From Stenogyne calaminthoides (taxonomy: Eukaryota; Streptophyta; Magnoliopsida; Lamiales; Lamiaceae): DNA of 64,000 bases. Position numbers and translations under genes: made by a program. Shown here piece by piece: positions 42,289 through 53,399 of the stretch. Position 1 is the stretch's first letter; each line of letters begins with the position of its first letter. The notes under the pieces are model-generated. The model was not told the DNA's origin. It did not search any database and worked only from the letters and a program-made list of their open reading frames with translations. The DNA lies in assembly GCA_037126765.1 (NCBI GenBank), contig JBBCBC010000022.1, positions 19,807,758 through 19,871,757 of the forward strand, written 5' to 3'.

Positions 42289-42563
42289 CTCTAGATACCA
42301 ACTGACGAAGCGAATACGTAAACGGTGAATGAACAATCAATATGAAGAAATAGACACCTTGATACTACATATACTAGGTGCTTTCTCCACATGAGGGTAA
42401 CCCTAATTTCAATAATCAAATCTACAAAAATCCTGTAACAAAGCTGACAATCGAGTTTAAATACTAAGTAGGAAATAAAAGGCCCAACAACAAGATTGGT
42501 CCATAAAATAAATAAAGCTCGAATAATAAATAAATTCACTCATTAGCGGTGTCATCTCCATCA
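42289..42563 (-). repeat. gypsy B 5' LTR and primer site
   Basis: LTR 42303-42563 (261 bp), minus strand TGATGGAGATGACACC ... TTCGCTTCGTCA, followed after 2 nt by TGGTATCTAGAG (42289-42300), a primer site resembling the tRNA-Met complement. Outer flank CTTAT is the target duplication. Confidence 0.9.
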
Positions 42564-42745
42564 CTTATATACGGGCATCACCCGGCTTGACATTATATAC
42601 GGGCATCACCCGGCTTGGTATAACGGGCATAACCCAGCTTGAAATTATATACGGGAATCACCCGTATAACGGGCATCACCCGGCTTAGACTTATATATGG
42701 GAATCACACGTATAACGGACATCACCCGACTTGGCATTAGCATAC
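42564..42745. repeat. tandem repeat ACGGGCATCACCCGGCTTG
   Basis: Six to seven copies of ACGGGCATCACCCGGCTTG(AC/GT)ATTATAT with a variable spacer, partly as a shorter form CGGGAATCACCCGTATAA. One further copy lies at 17007-17025 on the other side of gypsy B, so the array predates gypsy B. Each unit contains the imperfect palindrome CGGGCATCACCCG. Confidence 0.85.
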
Positions 42746-43390
42746 ATTACATAATAGTCATGAGTTCGCATATTCATGGCATTCATCTTACACATAAAAA
42801 AATTTAACATAGCAATCATAACTTGAAATGTTTCACCTAGTGAATAGTGAAAATTGTCCTCACCTTAAAGGTAGAGTCGTAACCAACGATGCAATGCGAT
42901 ACCCCCTTTATTATCCTCAAACTTTATCATGTTGTGAAGCTAGTCCAAAGAGTCTCAAGCTCTATCTTAAGTCCTACAAAAGTATAACGTTCAACGCTAA
43001 TAAGTCTTCTACCTTAATAGGTTATAATCATAATCTGTAAACCCCAATTCCTTATTCCATAACATAATCCTAATCAAATTCAATGTCAAATAGGCATTAA
43101 CTAATATATTAAATCTCTAAGTTAAAAAAAAAAAAAAAAGAGTACATAATATTTAAATACCCTCTAAATACATTATCACTTCAATTTTCATAAAATCTCG
43201 GTAGATAAACATATGTTATTAAACCATATTCATGGAATATTAGTATATACATGATAATAATCTTAAATATATGTATAATACTAATAATAATACAATAATA
43301 CAATTAATAACATATATAATCATGATTCACGCATACACCTACTAAAATACAAGACGGGCAAATACAGAAAAACCACAAGAGAAAAAAGTG
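42746..43390. other. AT-rich region with poly(A), no gene
   Basis: No coding sequence. A run of about 18 A (43123-43140) could be a polyadenylation remnant of a retroposon or chance. 43160-43340 is very AT-rich. Confidence 0.5.
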
Positions 43391-43728
43391 GTTCTACCGT
43401 GTGCGATTTACACACACTGGAGGTGTTTTCAAAAAACCTAGTTTCCGATCATCTTCCTTGCACTGCCGCCGGCCCGGCATGGGTCCCTCTACCATGGTGT
43501 TGCGATCTCTGACATCGCAAGACCTAGTTTCAGCGTTCAACGAACTGCTTTCAAGACACTTTCGAACTCGATAGTTATCAAGGCTTTGCTCAATGGGCCC
43601 TCCAATGGCCGCCTTGCAACGACGGTGGACCTTTCTCTCACCACATGCATGGAAAACTCAACCCTAGATTCAACACTAGTGCGGGCCATGCTTCAGCCCG
43701 ATCCCCAGATGCTGTGTTATCAAGGCTT
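43391..43728 (+). pseudogene. LINE leader / ORF1 start, left of copia E
   Basis: The sequence is more GC-balanced than its left flank and has ATGGGCCCTCCAATGG (43590) in a frame resembling an ORF1 N-terminus, but stops follow. It is assigned to the LINE because copia E ends in recognisable LINE ORF1 sequence on its other side and GGCTT occurs at both edges (43724-43728, 53400-53404). CAAGGCTTTGCTC appears twice (43579 and 43721). No domain is visible in this part alone. Confidence 0.4.
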
Positions 43729-43929
43729 TGCTCTCTTCCCATATCTCATTATGTATGTCAAGAATTGTATTCTTGAGGATAGTTTTATGTTATTGGTGTT
43801 GATTCCTCTATTTGTGATAGAGAAGGAAACTGTATAATTTCCCATTTGATATAGTGGAGTATTTTCTAGACTGGGGCCCCGTAGTTTTTATCCTCTTGTA
43901 AAGGGGTTTTCCACACACTACTACACATT

Positions 43930-44165
43930 TGAGCTTGCACAGCTGCACTTGGACAGCCCTTTTTTCAAACACCTCTCCAAGCTATAGCTTGGAGAGAGGT
44001 TTTAATAAAAATAAAAAATAAAAAATAGACAGCGGTTTTCAACCGCTGTCCAAGTTTAACACTTAGACAGCAGTTGACAACCGTTGTGTAGGGGTTAGAC
44101 AATGGTTTTGAACCGCTGTCAAAATAATTTTTGACAAAGCGGTTCCAAACCGCTGTCCAAGTGTT
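43930..44165. repeat. CACTA subterminal repeats, 5' side
   Basis: At least six copies of (T)GGACAGCGGTT or its inverse AACCGCTGTCCAAG, often paired as imperfect palindromes with a 3-8 bp loop. Such arrays are the binding sites of the element's own transposition protein in En/Spm. The matching array on the 3' side is at 49050-49300. Confidence 0.85.
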
Positions 44166-45133
44166 CAAAATTTTAATTCAAGCCAAATCGCGAAACCGGA
44201 CTTCAATTTTTTCCCCAAATTAAATCAAGCTAAGCGTCTCCTTCCTCTACCCTAATCGAACTCCGTCATTTCGTCCTCCCATTCCGCCATTGCCGTGCGT
44301 CTTCCCATTACCTCTTATATTTCCCCAAATCGCGAACCATGCCCTAGCCTCCTCCTCCTCTTCCCCAAATCGAAACAGAAGCCCCCTAGCCGTCGTCTTC
44401 CCGCCGTCGTCTTTTTCTCCTTCTCCCGCGTGCGTCATCGGGTAAGAGCCCTAATTTATTTCAAACCAAACCACTAGCATAGTATTAACGTGAGAAGACG
44501 TTGATAGCATAATTTGGTGTTTGATAGTATTAACGAGAAGTTGAGGTTGAGGTTGGTGTTTGATACAAACCACTAAAGCATAGTATATATTAACGTAGAA
44601 GTTGATAGCATAACTTGGTGTTTGATAGCATAACTTTCCGATTCATTTGAGAATTGAGGTTGGACTAAATTGGTGATAAATTAACGAGAAGTTTGATTAA
44701 TTGGCAATTGTACTTGTAATTAATTGAAATAATATGCTTGATAAATGAACAATTAATTGTAAATGAACAATTGATGCACAAGGTGTTTGATAATATGCTT
44801 GTGTGAGGATTTAAGCATAAATTAGGATTAATACATTAGGATATATTTTGGTTATATTAATTTGATGATTTGGTGAATGGATAGTAGTGTGTTGCTTTAG
44901 ATGATTAATGATGGTACATTAGGTTATATACATTGTTTTGAGATGCAACAAATCCTTAGATACATATGCAATATACAAACCTTAGGTACTACCACATTCT
45001 ATATGCAAGTTTTATACATTAGGATTGTAATACTTTTAGGTTTAATACTTTTAGGTTTAATACATTAGGATACATGTGCATTATCTTGAGAAACACTTCA
45101 TATTGTCTTTTCTATAGGCATCTCTAGTTCTAT

Positions 45134-45860
45134 ATGGATCGAAAGTGGGTTCGAGCAGATCGATTATCAGATGAGTATAGTAATTGGGTGAAAGAATTTT
45201 GTAATCATGCAATTAGATACTGCACCGACCCTCGGTACATTCCATGTCCGTGTTGGAAATGTATGAATGGAAAAACCGTTAGTGGTCGAGAAAGTCTGTT
45301 TGACCACTTGATGATTCACGGTATTGATAAAACATATACCATTTGGACATATCATGGTGAGAGAGGAGATGGATGTAGCTCAAGCAACCTAGAAACTGAC
45401 TTTAGGTTTGAAGATACAGTGGATGCGGATATTTTCGATGATGTACCGACTGTTGATACATCAAGTGGGGATGACGATGATCTGCGAGATCACCCTTATA
45501 TATCGTCGAGAAGTTAAGGGAATCTCTTTGAATTACCATTTGTGGGTCGGGTGTAAGAAGGCAACAAAATGTCAATTTGTGTTGATATTGTTCAACATAA
45601 AAGCAGCTCACCAGTTGTCCGATGAGTGCTTCACAAGTATGCTGGAAACAGTTAGTGGTCTATTTTTCGATGGAAATGTCTTTGCCTAAGAGAGCATATG
45701 ATGCTAAACAAATGCTCAAGTCCATCGGGTTAACACATCAGAAAATTCATGCTTGTCAGGGTGATTGTATCTTATTTCGAAAGGAGTATGCAGACCTCGA
45801 GGAATGTCCCAAGTGTGGACTAAAGCGATATAAGAAAAATAAATCTCCGTGAAGGTGATG
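45134..45860 (+). pseudogene. CACTA TNP2 transposase, N-terminal domain
   Basis: 45134-45517 starts 'MDRKWVRADRLSDEYSNWVK' and has 'RYIPCPCWKCMNGKTVSGRE' and 'HLMIHGIDKTYTIWTYHGE', the transposase-associated domain found at the N-terminus of plant TNP2 proteins. The acidic linker follows. 45622-45852 continues with 'RAYDAKQMLKSIGLTHQKIH' and 'CILFRKEYADLEECPKCGLK', the typical segment leading to the transposase core, in another frame. At least two frameshifts separate the parts. Confidence 0.92.
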
Positions 45861-46832
45861 TGGTACTTTCCAATAATACCAAGATTCGGGGAGAATATAT
45901 AAGCATTTGTGGATGCTAGAAATTTAAGATGGCATCATGATGATAGGATCAAAGATGGAATGCTAAGACACCTCGGCCGATTCACCCCAAATGGAAGACA
46001 TTCGATGTCGGGCATCCGAATTTGGCACCGAGCCCACGACACTTGCGTCTTGCACTCTCAACTCGACGGAATGAATCATTCGGTATCCAAAGTACCAACC
46101 ACGATGCACTGGCTAGTGATTCTGTTAGTTTATAATATTTTCACACGAGTTGTGCATGAAGAAGCACTTACATGATGTTGTCTATGTTGATATCGGGACC
46201 CAAACAACCCGGGTAACGACATAGATGTATATATCGCTCCTTTGATAGAGGACTTGAAGCTCATGTGGGATGAGGGTGTCGATGTGTATGATGCTTGTAG
46301 AAAGGAGAATTTCAAGTTGAAGGCCATCTTTGTTTGGAACTATCAATAACTTTCCGCCGGGGAATCTATCCGATATAGTGTGAAAGGGGCCGATGCATGT
46401 CCTTGTTGTACCAAGAAGACACATCACATTCGCTTGAGACATTGTAGGAAGACCGTTTATATGGGACATAGGAGGTGGTTGGACCCAACCCATAAGTACA
46501 GAACAATGGCCGATGCATTCGATGGCACAATTGAGACAATTGAAGCACCACGATATTGTCGTCGTTTGGATGTATTGAATGAGATGAAGAATATCGACAC
46601 ACAGTACGGAAAGATCTTCGCAAAGAGTGTCCCCACTAGCGGTTGGAAGAAGGAATCAATTTTCTTTCAATTGCCCTATTGGAAAGAGTTGTATGTTAGA
46701 CACTTCATTGATCTAATGCACGTTGAGAAGAACGTTTGTGCCAGCTTGCTCAACACTCTCCTAGCTGATAAGAAGTCCAAGGATGGTTACAATGCAAGAA
46801 TGGATATGATTGATATTGGAATAAGAGCATAA
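45861..46832 (+). pseudogene. CACTA TNP2 transposase core (transposase_21)
   Basis: Broken pieces at 45909-46200 ('NLRWHHDDRIKDGMLRH') correspond to the MRWHxxxR region and the core starts. 46380-46832 is open: 'KGADACPCCTKKTHHIRLRH', 'YMGHRRWLDPTHKYRTMADA' and 'ELYVRHFIDLMHVEKNVCAS', all matching conserved blocks of the plant transposase_21 family (CPxC, YxGHRRFL, xxRHxLDxMHVEKNV). Catalytic residues cannot be assigned with certainty because part of the core is out of frame. Confidence 0.92.
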
Positions 46833-48130
46833 TTAAAACCTATGCCTAGAGAAAGGGGTCAATCGTTCTTACCTCCTGCTGCACACACCTTGTCCAAGAA
46901 TGAGAGAAAAGAGTTACTTCAGCTGCTAAAGGATGTGAAAGTACCAGAGGGTTATTCCTCCAACATACGAGAGACTTGTATCGATGATGGCGTGAGATCG
47001 ATGAATCAAATCGCATGACTATCATGTCATCATGGAGACTTTCTTGCCCATTGCAACACGTTCTATCTTGCCCGAAAATGTGCGCATAACCATAACAAAG
47101 TTATGTTGGTTCTTCAAGGCAATCAAGAAGAAGGTCATAGATCCTAGAAAATTGATTGGTTTTCAGAGGAGGCAGTTCGGGGACTCTCTGTGAGCTTGAG
47201 ATGTATTTCCTCCATCATTTTTTTTGATATAATGGTTCACCTAACAGTTCATTTGGTACACGAGACAAGGATGTGTGGTCCCGCCAGATCACGATGGATG
47301 TATGGTGTAGAGAGATATATGAAAGTGCTCAAAGGATATGTGATGAATATGTCCAGCGGGGAGGGATGCATTGCGAACGCTATTTATTTAGAAGAAGAAG
47401 CGAAAATCTTGGTCGAATTTATTCGAATGTCGATGCAATTGGACTTCCAGTTATCCTAAGACACCAATAGGATGGATGGTGAAGGCATTACGGTGGTCAA
47501 CCCGTAAGTGTTAGCATGGAGGAACTAACACGGATGCACTTGTGCATACTTCACAACACGGTTGACGTGCTTTCTTTTATTGACCTGCACATGCGATCAC
47601 TTGCTGAGAGAAATCCCACCAGAGATAGATCATGGATTGAAGTTGAGCACAATCGCACGTTTGTTGACCGGTTCAATGGTTATGTAGCAAATATGTTGTC
47701 ACGGGGAAGCGTAATCAAATGAATGAAAGAGTTAAGTGGTTATCCAGAATGCCTGATAGACATGTGTATCCATACAAGTGTTATCTTAGCAACGGATACA
47801 CATTTTATACCAGAGATCATGATGCCACAAGTACTATGCAGAATAGTGGAGTGTCCATTAGTGCAACTGCAGTGGATCAATCAAATACTACTTACTTTTG
47901 GATGATTGTCAACATTTGGGAACTCGACTATGTTGTTCACCGTCAACCAATCTTCGAGTGTAGTTGGGTGAGGATCCTAACGGGTCCAAGTTGAAAGTTC
48001 CGGGTTAAATGACGCGTTGATTTGAAGAATGTGGGATCTGAGAGATGACCCTTACATAATGGTCGATCAAGCTCAACAAGTTTTCTATGTCCCCACCCAG
48101 TTAATAAGAAATGGTCCATTGTGGTTCGTC
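46833..48130 (+). pseudogene. CACTA TNP2 transposase C-terminal DUF4218/DUF4216
   Basis: 46900-47160 and 47190-47459 carry the DUF4218 region: 'FLPIATRSILPENVRIT' type sequence, then 'FFDIMVHLTVHLVHETRMCG' and 'RWMYGVERYMKVLKGYVMNM'. 47516-47994 carries the DUF4216 region: 'WIEVEHNRTFVDRFNGYVAN' and, in another frame, 'IWELDYVVHRQPIFECSWVR'. 'DLKNVGSERDDPYIMVDQAQ' near 48020 closes it. Frame changes near 47185, 47470 and 47722. Confidence 0.9.
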
Positions 48131-49462
48131 AAACAAATTTAACAATAGTTTCAGATTAGCGACCATGTCGATGAAGATGTTGACATAATTGATGATCCTT
48201 TTCAAAACTTCACTCATTCTGTACCATCTTTCGATGATCCTGCAAATCCACGCCCATACCAGAGAATAATTAGAGATGATGATGAATATGGCAATCCGGA
48301 TCTTGTTAACATTTATGGTCATGAACGAGAAAGGTCAACCAAAAAACGAAGAAAAACAAGTGCTAAAAAGAAATGTAAGACTTTATTGAATGTTGTTTCT
48401 TCTGCTATATTAAATGTTGTTTCTTTTGATTTATTAAATAAAGTGAATTGTTAATCAACAGGTTCCGAGGCAACGAGATAATGAACATTGTGGACATTTT
48501 GTGTGTTGCTCTATTGAAGACATAATCCGCGCTTCTCTAACGAACATTCCTCTCAATGTAAGTCAATTTATCGATTTATTTAAATTATTATTAATTGAAT
48601 AAAAATTCATACTATATTGATTGATTCGTTGTTTGCAGTTTGTTATGAACGTGAGCTCAATTCTTACTCTAAGAAAAGACTTGAGAAATGGAAAAACGAT
48701 TGGACGCGCGGGGTACCTTTACAATCAATTCTTATATTCATACGATATTAACTAAACGTTGTTTGAAATTTTGGTAGCATGTAATTTCTTTTATATATTT
48801 GTGATGATATATATATCATATTTTTGGTGTATTGGACGTATATATGTTTATGATTGTATGTTTATTTATTTCATGATGTGTATGTTTATTAATTTATTTG
48901 ATGTTTTGGTATATATATGTGGTATAAGTTTTGGTTTATGGTTTTATTATAGGATTTTTGGTTTATGGTTTATGGTATTGGACGTATATATAAGTTTTGG
49001 TTTATAGTTTTATTATAGGAATTTTAAAATATAATTAATAATTAAAAAAAAATGGACAGTGGTTTTCAACCGCTGTCTATGTAAAATAATAAACGAATTT
49101 AAAAAAAATATATTGACTTAGACAGCGGTTATCAACCGATGTCCAAGATTAAACTTGCAAAGCGGTTAGAAACCGCTGTCCAAGTGCTTCTCTTGGACAG
49201 CGGTTTTTTATCAGCTGTCCAAGCTTGGACAGCTGATGCTTGGAGAGCGGTTTTAACCGCTCTCCAAGGTCATTTTTCACAGCTGTCCAAGCCCAAATGT
49301 GTATAAGTGACATAAAAATTCTTGGTGTTATTGCATATTTATTTTTGAAGTTAATTTACATATTTGGTCCGAAGTCTATTGAGCTTTTGTGGAAATGATT
49401 GTTGCTTTTGTGCATTATGTTGTGCCGAGCAATTGACTCTGATTGTTGGCCCTTCCACAATA

Positions 49463-50236
49463 GTGGTATCAGAGCCTAGGTTAAACTAGGCTCGGACCAA
49501 GGAGGGCACTGTTAGTAGCTCCATGATTAATTTGACTGCAGAAAATTATTCTATATAGAAGCGCATGATGGAGGATTTGCTTTACTGCAATGATTTGTAT
49601 GACCCTTTTGAATGAAAAGATGTTAATTCTGAAGGTATGGAAGATAGGGAATGGGAGAAGCTTAGTAGGAAAATAATTGGTAAATCAGGCAATGGGTAGA
49701 TATTAGTGTTTTTCACCATGTGGGTAAGGAGACAGATGCGTGTGATCTATGGAAAAAGTTGCAAGAATAATGCACAGAACAAGGCCTTTGTTATCAGAAA
49801 GTTAGTGAACTTGAAGTACAAAGATGGGAGTTCTGTAGCAGAGCACTTGAATGTTTTTCGAGACTTGGTAAATCAGCTTTCTACCATGAATATTCTATTC
49901 GATGATGAGGTACAAGCGTTATTCTTGTTGAGCTCTCTACCTGATAACTGGGAGACTAGGGTGGTGACGCTCAGTAATACACCACCGAATGTAAAGTTGA
50001 CATTGAACATGATCAAAGAAAGTATGTTCAATGAAGAGACTAGAAGAAAGGAATCCGGGGTTAATTCTTCGCAAGCACTTGTCACAGAGAATAGAGGTAG
50101 AAGTAAGAGTAGAGGACCCAGAGGTCGAGGTAAATCGAAAGAGGACAGGTCTAAGTCCAAGGAAAAATTCAAGTGTTACCATTGTGGTGGATCTAACCAC
50201 ATGAAGAGAAATTGCAGAATTTGGAAGAAACGGTAA
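49463..50236 (+). pseudogene. copia E primer site and gag
   Basis: Primer site TGGTATCAGAGCC at 49464-49476. The first gag codons (49524 on) contain stops. 49706-50236 is open: 'LVNLKYKDGSSVAEHLNVFR', 'LLSSLPDNWETRVVTLSNTP' and the knuckle C-YH-C-GGSN-H-MKRN-C (CX2CX4HX4C intact) after a basic RGRSKSRGPRGRGKSK stretch. This is the UBN2-type gag of Tnt1/Tork elements. Confidence 0.9.
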
Positions 50237-50282
50237 AATGAAGAGAATCAGAAAAAGTCAGAGGATAAAAACATAGCAACCA

Positions 50283-50780
50283 TTGCGACACTCCGATGAT
50301 GATCAAACCGTAGTTTGTGTTAGCGATAAGCGTCTCCATGTGGAGAATCCCGATGTTGAGTGGATAGTTGATTCGGGTTCTTCTCATCATTGTGTTCCGA
50401 AGAGAGAGTTGTTTACAAACTACAAAGCTGGAGATTATGGTCACTTGTTCATGGGAAACAAGAGTGTTGCACTGGTTATTGGCATTGGTGATATGGTTGT
50501 TGAGACTGACTTAGGATTCACAATGACGCTGAAATATGTGAGATTTATTCCCCAGTTGCGCCACAATTTGATTGTCGTTAATGTCCTTGATAGAGAGGGA
50601 TATAAGCAAAAATTCACTAATGGTAATTGGAAGCTTGTGAAAGGTTCCTTGTTGGTTGGCAAAGTAAAGCTTTGTTGTACATTGTACTGGACGAAGCTCA
50701 AAATGGCTCGAGACCAGTTATTTGCAGCAGAGGATGTTTCCACCAAATTTGTGGCACAACAGGCTGGGGCACATGAGTGA
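50283..50780 (+). pseudogene. copia E protease
   Basis: 'EWIVDSGSSHHCVPKRELFT' holds the DSGSS catalytic site, followed by 'FMGNKSVALVIGIGDMVVE' and 'YVRFIPQLRHNLIVVNVLD', the conserved protease to pre-integrase linker. The frame is offset from gag by one nucleotide or more and runs out before the GAG-pre-integrase motif. Confidence 0.9.
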
Positions 50781-51546
50781 GAAAGCATTCCAAATTCTAG
50801 CCAAAGGGTCTCTCATTCCTACTGCTCAAAGTAAGTCACTCCACCCTTGTGATTATTGTTTATTAGGTAAACAAAATAGAATTTTGTATCGTTGTTATTC
50901 TAAACAAAAAGATTATGTATTGGAGCTAATACATTCTGATGTTTGAGGTCCCATTGAGGTGGAGTCATTGGGTGGAAACAAATATTTCCTCACTTTCATT
51001 GATGATGCTTCAAAAAAGACTTGGGTGTACTTCTTGAAGAATAAAAGTGAAGTATTTCAGAAATTTCAGTGGTTCCACACTATGGTTAAGAGATAGATAG
51101 GAAAGTTGTTGAAATGTCTACGAACGGACAATGGTGGCGAGTAGACTTCTAGAGAGTTCAAGGCATATAGTGCTCAGCATGGGATTAGACATGAAAGAAC
51201 TGTTCCGGGTACTCCTCAACATAATTGTGTGGCAGAGAGGATGAACAGAACCATTATGGAGAAGGTGAGATGTATGCTAAGGATGGCCAAACTACCCAAG
51301 TCATTCTGGGGTGAAGCTCCGCTGACTGCTTGTTACTTGATTAATCGATCTCCATCAGTTCCTCTGGACTCTGATATTTCAGAAAGAGTATGGAGTGGGA
51401 AAAATGCCTCTTATTCCCACTTGAAATTGTTCGGGTGCAAAGCATTTATGCACATACCGATGGAGCAAAGAAGCAAGTTGGATAGTAAGTCCACACATTG
51501 CATATTTGTTGGATATGGAGATGAAGAGTACGAATACAGTTTATGA
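50722..51546 (+). pseudogene. copia E integrase
   Basis: 'NLWHNRLGHMSEKAFQILAK' (pre-integrase), Cys pair 'CDYCLLGKQ', 'LELIHSDV' then a TGA, 'YFLTFIDDASKKTWVYFLKN', another stop, 'RTDNGGE' with a stop just after (TAG for the usual YxS), and 'VAERMNRTIMEKVRCMLRMA' through 'GCKAFMHIPMEQRSKLDSKS'. The DDE residues D (HSDV), D (RTDNGGE) and E (VAERMN) are all present. Four or more stops interrupt the reading in a single frame. Confidence 0.92.
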
Positions 51547-53057
51547 GATCCATATAAAAAGATGATTGTGAGGAGTAGAGACGTCATCTTCCATGAAAAT
51601 GAGACTATGGAAGAGTTGAAGAAAGGGGAGACCTCCACTCCGGTGCCTACTTGTGTTGTTGATCTAAAACCACATGAGATTCCTACCACCAATGCTGAAA
51701 TTAGTGGAGAAGAAGTTGAAAATAAAAATGAATTTGGGATAGAAAATGATGACCCAACTGCATTTCACCCAGATTTAGTTGTCCAAGAACAAGGAGGTGT
51801 TGAGCAGGAGATTCAACATGCACCACCAGAAAATACAGAAGAACATGGTAGAAGACCAACTATAAATTGTAGGTCAAATACATTGTATCCGAGTTCAGAT
51901 TGGGAATTAATTACGGATGAAGGGGAGCCTGAGAACTTTGAGGAGGTACATTCCCTCAAAGACAAAGATCAGTGGCTTGAAGTGATGCAAGAAGAGATTG
52001 ATTCCTTACACAAAAAATCATACATTCGATTTGGTCGAGTTGCTTAAGGGTAAGAGAGTTCTGAAGAATAAATGGGTGTTCAAGAAAGATGGTGACAAAG
52101 TTGTCAGACACAATGTGCGGTTGGTCATCAAAGGGTTTACTCAAAAGAAGGGAGTTAACTTTGATGAGATATCCTCACCAGTGGTGAAGATGAGTTATAT
52201 CTGCATTGTGTTGGGATTAGCAGCTAGCTTGAATCTGGAAATCGAGCAGCTCGATGTTCGAATAACATTCTTGCATGGAGAGTTAGTTGATAACATATAC
52301 ATGAATCAGACACAAGGTTTCTGAGGTAAAGGGAAAAGAAAACTTGGTTTGAAGATTGAGTAAAAGCTTGTATGGCTTGAAGCAAGCTTCACGACAGTGG
52401 TACATGAAGTTTGACTCTTTTATGGCTAGCCAAAGTTATAAAAGAACGGAGGCAGATCATTGTGTTTATGTCAAACAATTCCCTGATGGTAACTTCATTA
52501 TCTTGCTACTTTATGTTGATGATATGTTGATTGTTGAAAAAGATATTGTGTTGATTAGCAAGTTGAAGAAGGAGCTTTCCAAATCATTTGACATGAAGGT
52601 TTTAGGCTCAGCAAAGCAGATCTTGGGCATGGAGATTTTTCGTGACAGAAAAGCTGAAAAATTGTGGTTGTCACAAGAAAAGTACATTGAGAAAGTACTT
52701 GAGAGGTTCAACATGAAACATGCCAAGACCGTGTCCACGCCACTTGCTAACCACTTCAAGTTGAGCAAAAAATCTTGTCCCACGACTCGAGAGCAAAGAG
52801 AAGAGATGGCAACAATTCCTTATTCCTCTGTAGTTGGTTCTTTGATGTATGCCATGGTATGTACACGACCAGATATTGCTCAATATGTTAGCTTGGTGAG
52901 CATATTTCTTTCCAAATCAGGAAAAGATCATTGGGAGGCCGTAAAGTGGATAAATAGTGACGCGCTCTTCATTTTTATTAGAGTGGATTTTCACTATTCA
53001 TCTCTAAGAGGTACAAAGGGGAAATTGGTATATTCATTATCTTTGTACTATTTACAT
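51547..53057 (+). pseudogene. copia E reverse transcriptase, RNase H deleted
   Basis: 51562-52047 is the integrase-RT linker. 51998-52324 starts the polymerase: 'KNHTFDLVELLKGKRVLKNK', 'KGFTQKKGVNFDEISSPVVK', 'IEQLDVRITFLHGELVDNIY'. 52356-52980 continues with 'SKSLYGLKQASRQWYMKFDS', intact 'LLYVDDMLIVEKDIVLIS' and 'QEKYIEKVLERFNMKHAKTV', then 'VGSLMYAMVCTRPDIAQYVS' and 'KDHWEAVKWI'. Here homology stops abruptly and about 75 bp of unrelated sequence leads to the LTR, so RNase H was removed by a deletion. Confidence 0.92.
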
Positions 53058-53391
53058 TGCTCTCTTCCCATATCTCATTGTGTGTGCCAAGAATTGTATT
53101 CTTGAGGATAGTTTGATGTTATTGGTGTTGATTCCTCTATTTGTAATAGAGAAGGAAACTGTGTAATTCCCATTTGATATAGTGGAGTATTTCCTGGACT
53201 GAGGTCCCGTGGTTTTTACCCTCTTGTGAAGGAGTTTTCCAAGTAAAAATTCTTGGTGTTATTGCATATTTATTTCTACAGTTAATTTACATATTTGGTC
53301 CGAAGTCTATTGAGCTTTTGTGGAAATGATTGTTGTTTTTGTGCATTCCGCTATGTCGAGCAATTGACTCTGATTATTGGCCCCTTCCACA
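53058..53391 (+). repeat. copia E 3' LTR
   Basis: 334 bp, TGCTCTCTTCCC ... GGCCCCTTCCACA, matching the joined 5' LTR with few changes. The eight bases CCATGCCA lie between its end and the putative target duplication GGCTT. Confidence 0.88.
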
Positions 53392-53399
53392 CCATGCCA

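Larger units (their letters stand above)
17032..42563 (-). mobile_element. gypsy retrotransposon B, split by copia C
   Basis: Minus-strand order is 5' LTR (42303-42563), primer site, gag, protease, reverse transcriptase (to 39964), an interruption by copia C, then the rest of reverse transcriptase, RNase H, integrase (19312-17306), polypurine tract and 3' LTR (17032-17293). A 5-bp duplication CTTAT flanks it (17027-17031 and 42564-42568). Without copia C the element is about 4.9 kb. The protease neighbourhood (CDVVPMDAYHLLLG, HDGHQNTYSF) and PBS style are those of a chromovirus-like gypsy element; the exact lineage is uncertain. Multiple frameshifts and lost catalytic residues make it dead. 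Confidence 0.92.
43916..49309 (+). mobile_element. CACTA (En/Spm-type) transposon, first copy
   Basis: Starts CACTACTACACATTTGAGC and ends GCCCAAATGTGTATAAGTG (terminal CACTA/TAAGTG, canonical TAGTG mutated), flanked by the 3-bp duplication ACA (43913-43915, 49310-49312). Both subterminal regions are packed with the palindromic motif GACAGCGGTT...AACCGCTGTC. Inside lies a TNP2-type transposase gene on the plus strand (45134-48130) with domains in canonical order but many stops. A TNPA-like second gene could not be recognised; 48140-48720 has short frame pieces only. 5.4 kb is short for an autonomous element. Confidence 0.95.
43729..49459 (+). repeat. copia E 5' LTR, interrupted
   Basis: Begins TGCTCTCTTCCCATATCTC and ends GGCCCTTCCACA. 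The CACTA element at 43916-49309 lies within it; the 3' LTR shows the empty site (TTTTCCAAGTAAAAATTC near 53236). Confidence 0.85.
43729..53391 (+). mobile_element. copia retrotransposon E (Tork/Tnt1-like), LTR split by CACTA
   Basis: Plus-strand element: 5' LTR (43729-43915 plus 49310-49459), primer site TGGTATCAGAGCC (49464-49476), gag, protease, integrase, reverse transcriptase, truncated RNase H, 3' LTR 53058-53391. The 5' LTR without the CACTA insert and its duplicated ACA is 334 bp, the same as the 3' LTR. GGCTT flanks it on the left and occurs 8 nt beyond the 3' LTR end on the right, a likely but imperfect target duplication. Motifs are close to Tnt1-type polyproteins. RNase H is largely deleted, so the element is inactive. 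Confidence 0.9.

Noticed and set aside
42564..42745. Regularly spaced palindromic repeats resembling a CRISPR array
   Set aside because: The spacers are repeats of the same AT-rich sequence and not unique, there are no cas genes and the DNA is a plant nuclear repeat.
43123..43140. Poly(A) tract as the tail of a SINE or processed pseudogene
   Set aside because: No upstream Pol III boxes, coding remnant or flanking direct repeat could be recognised.
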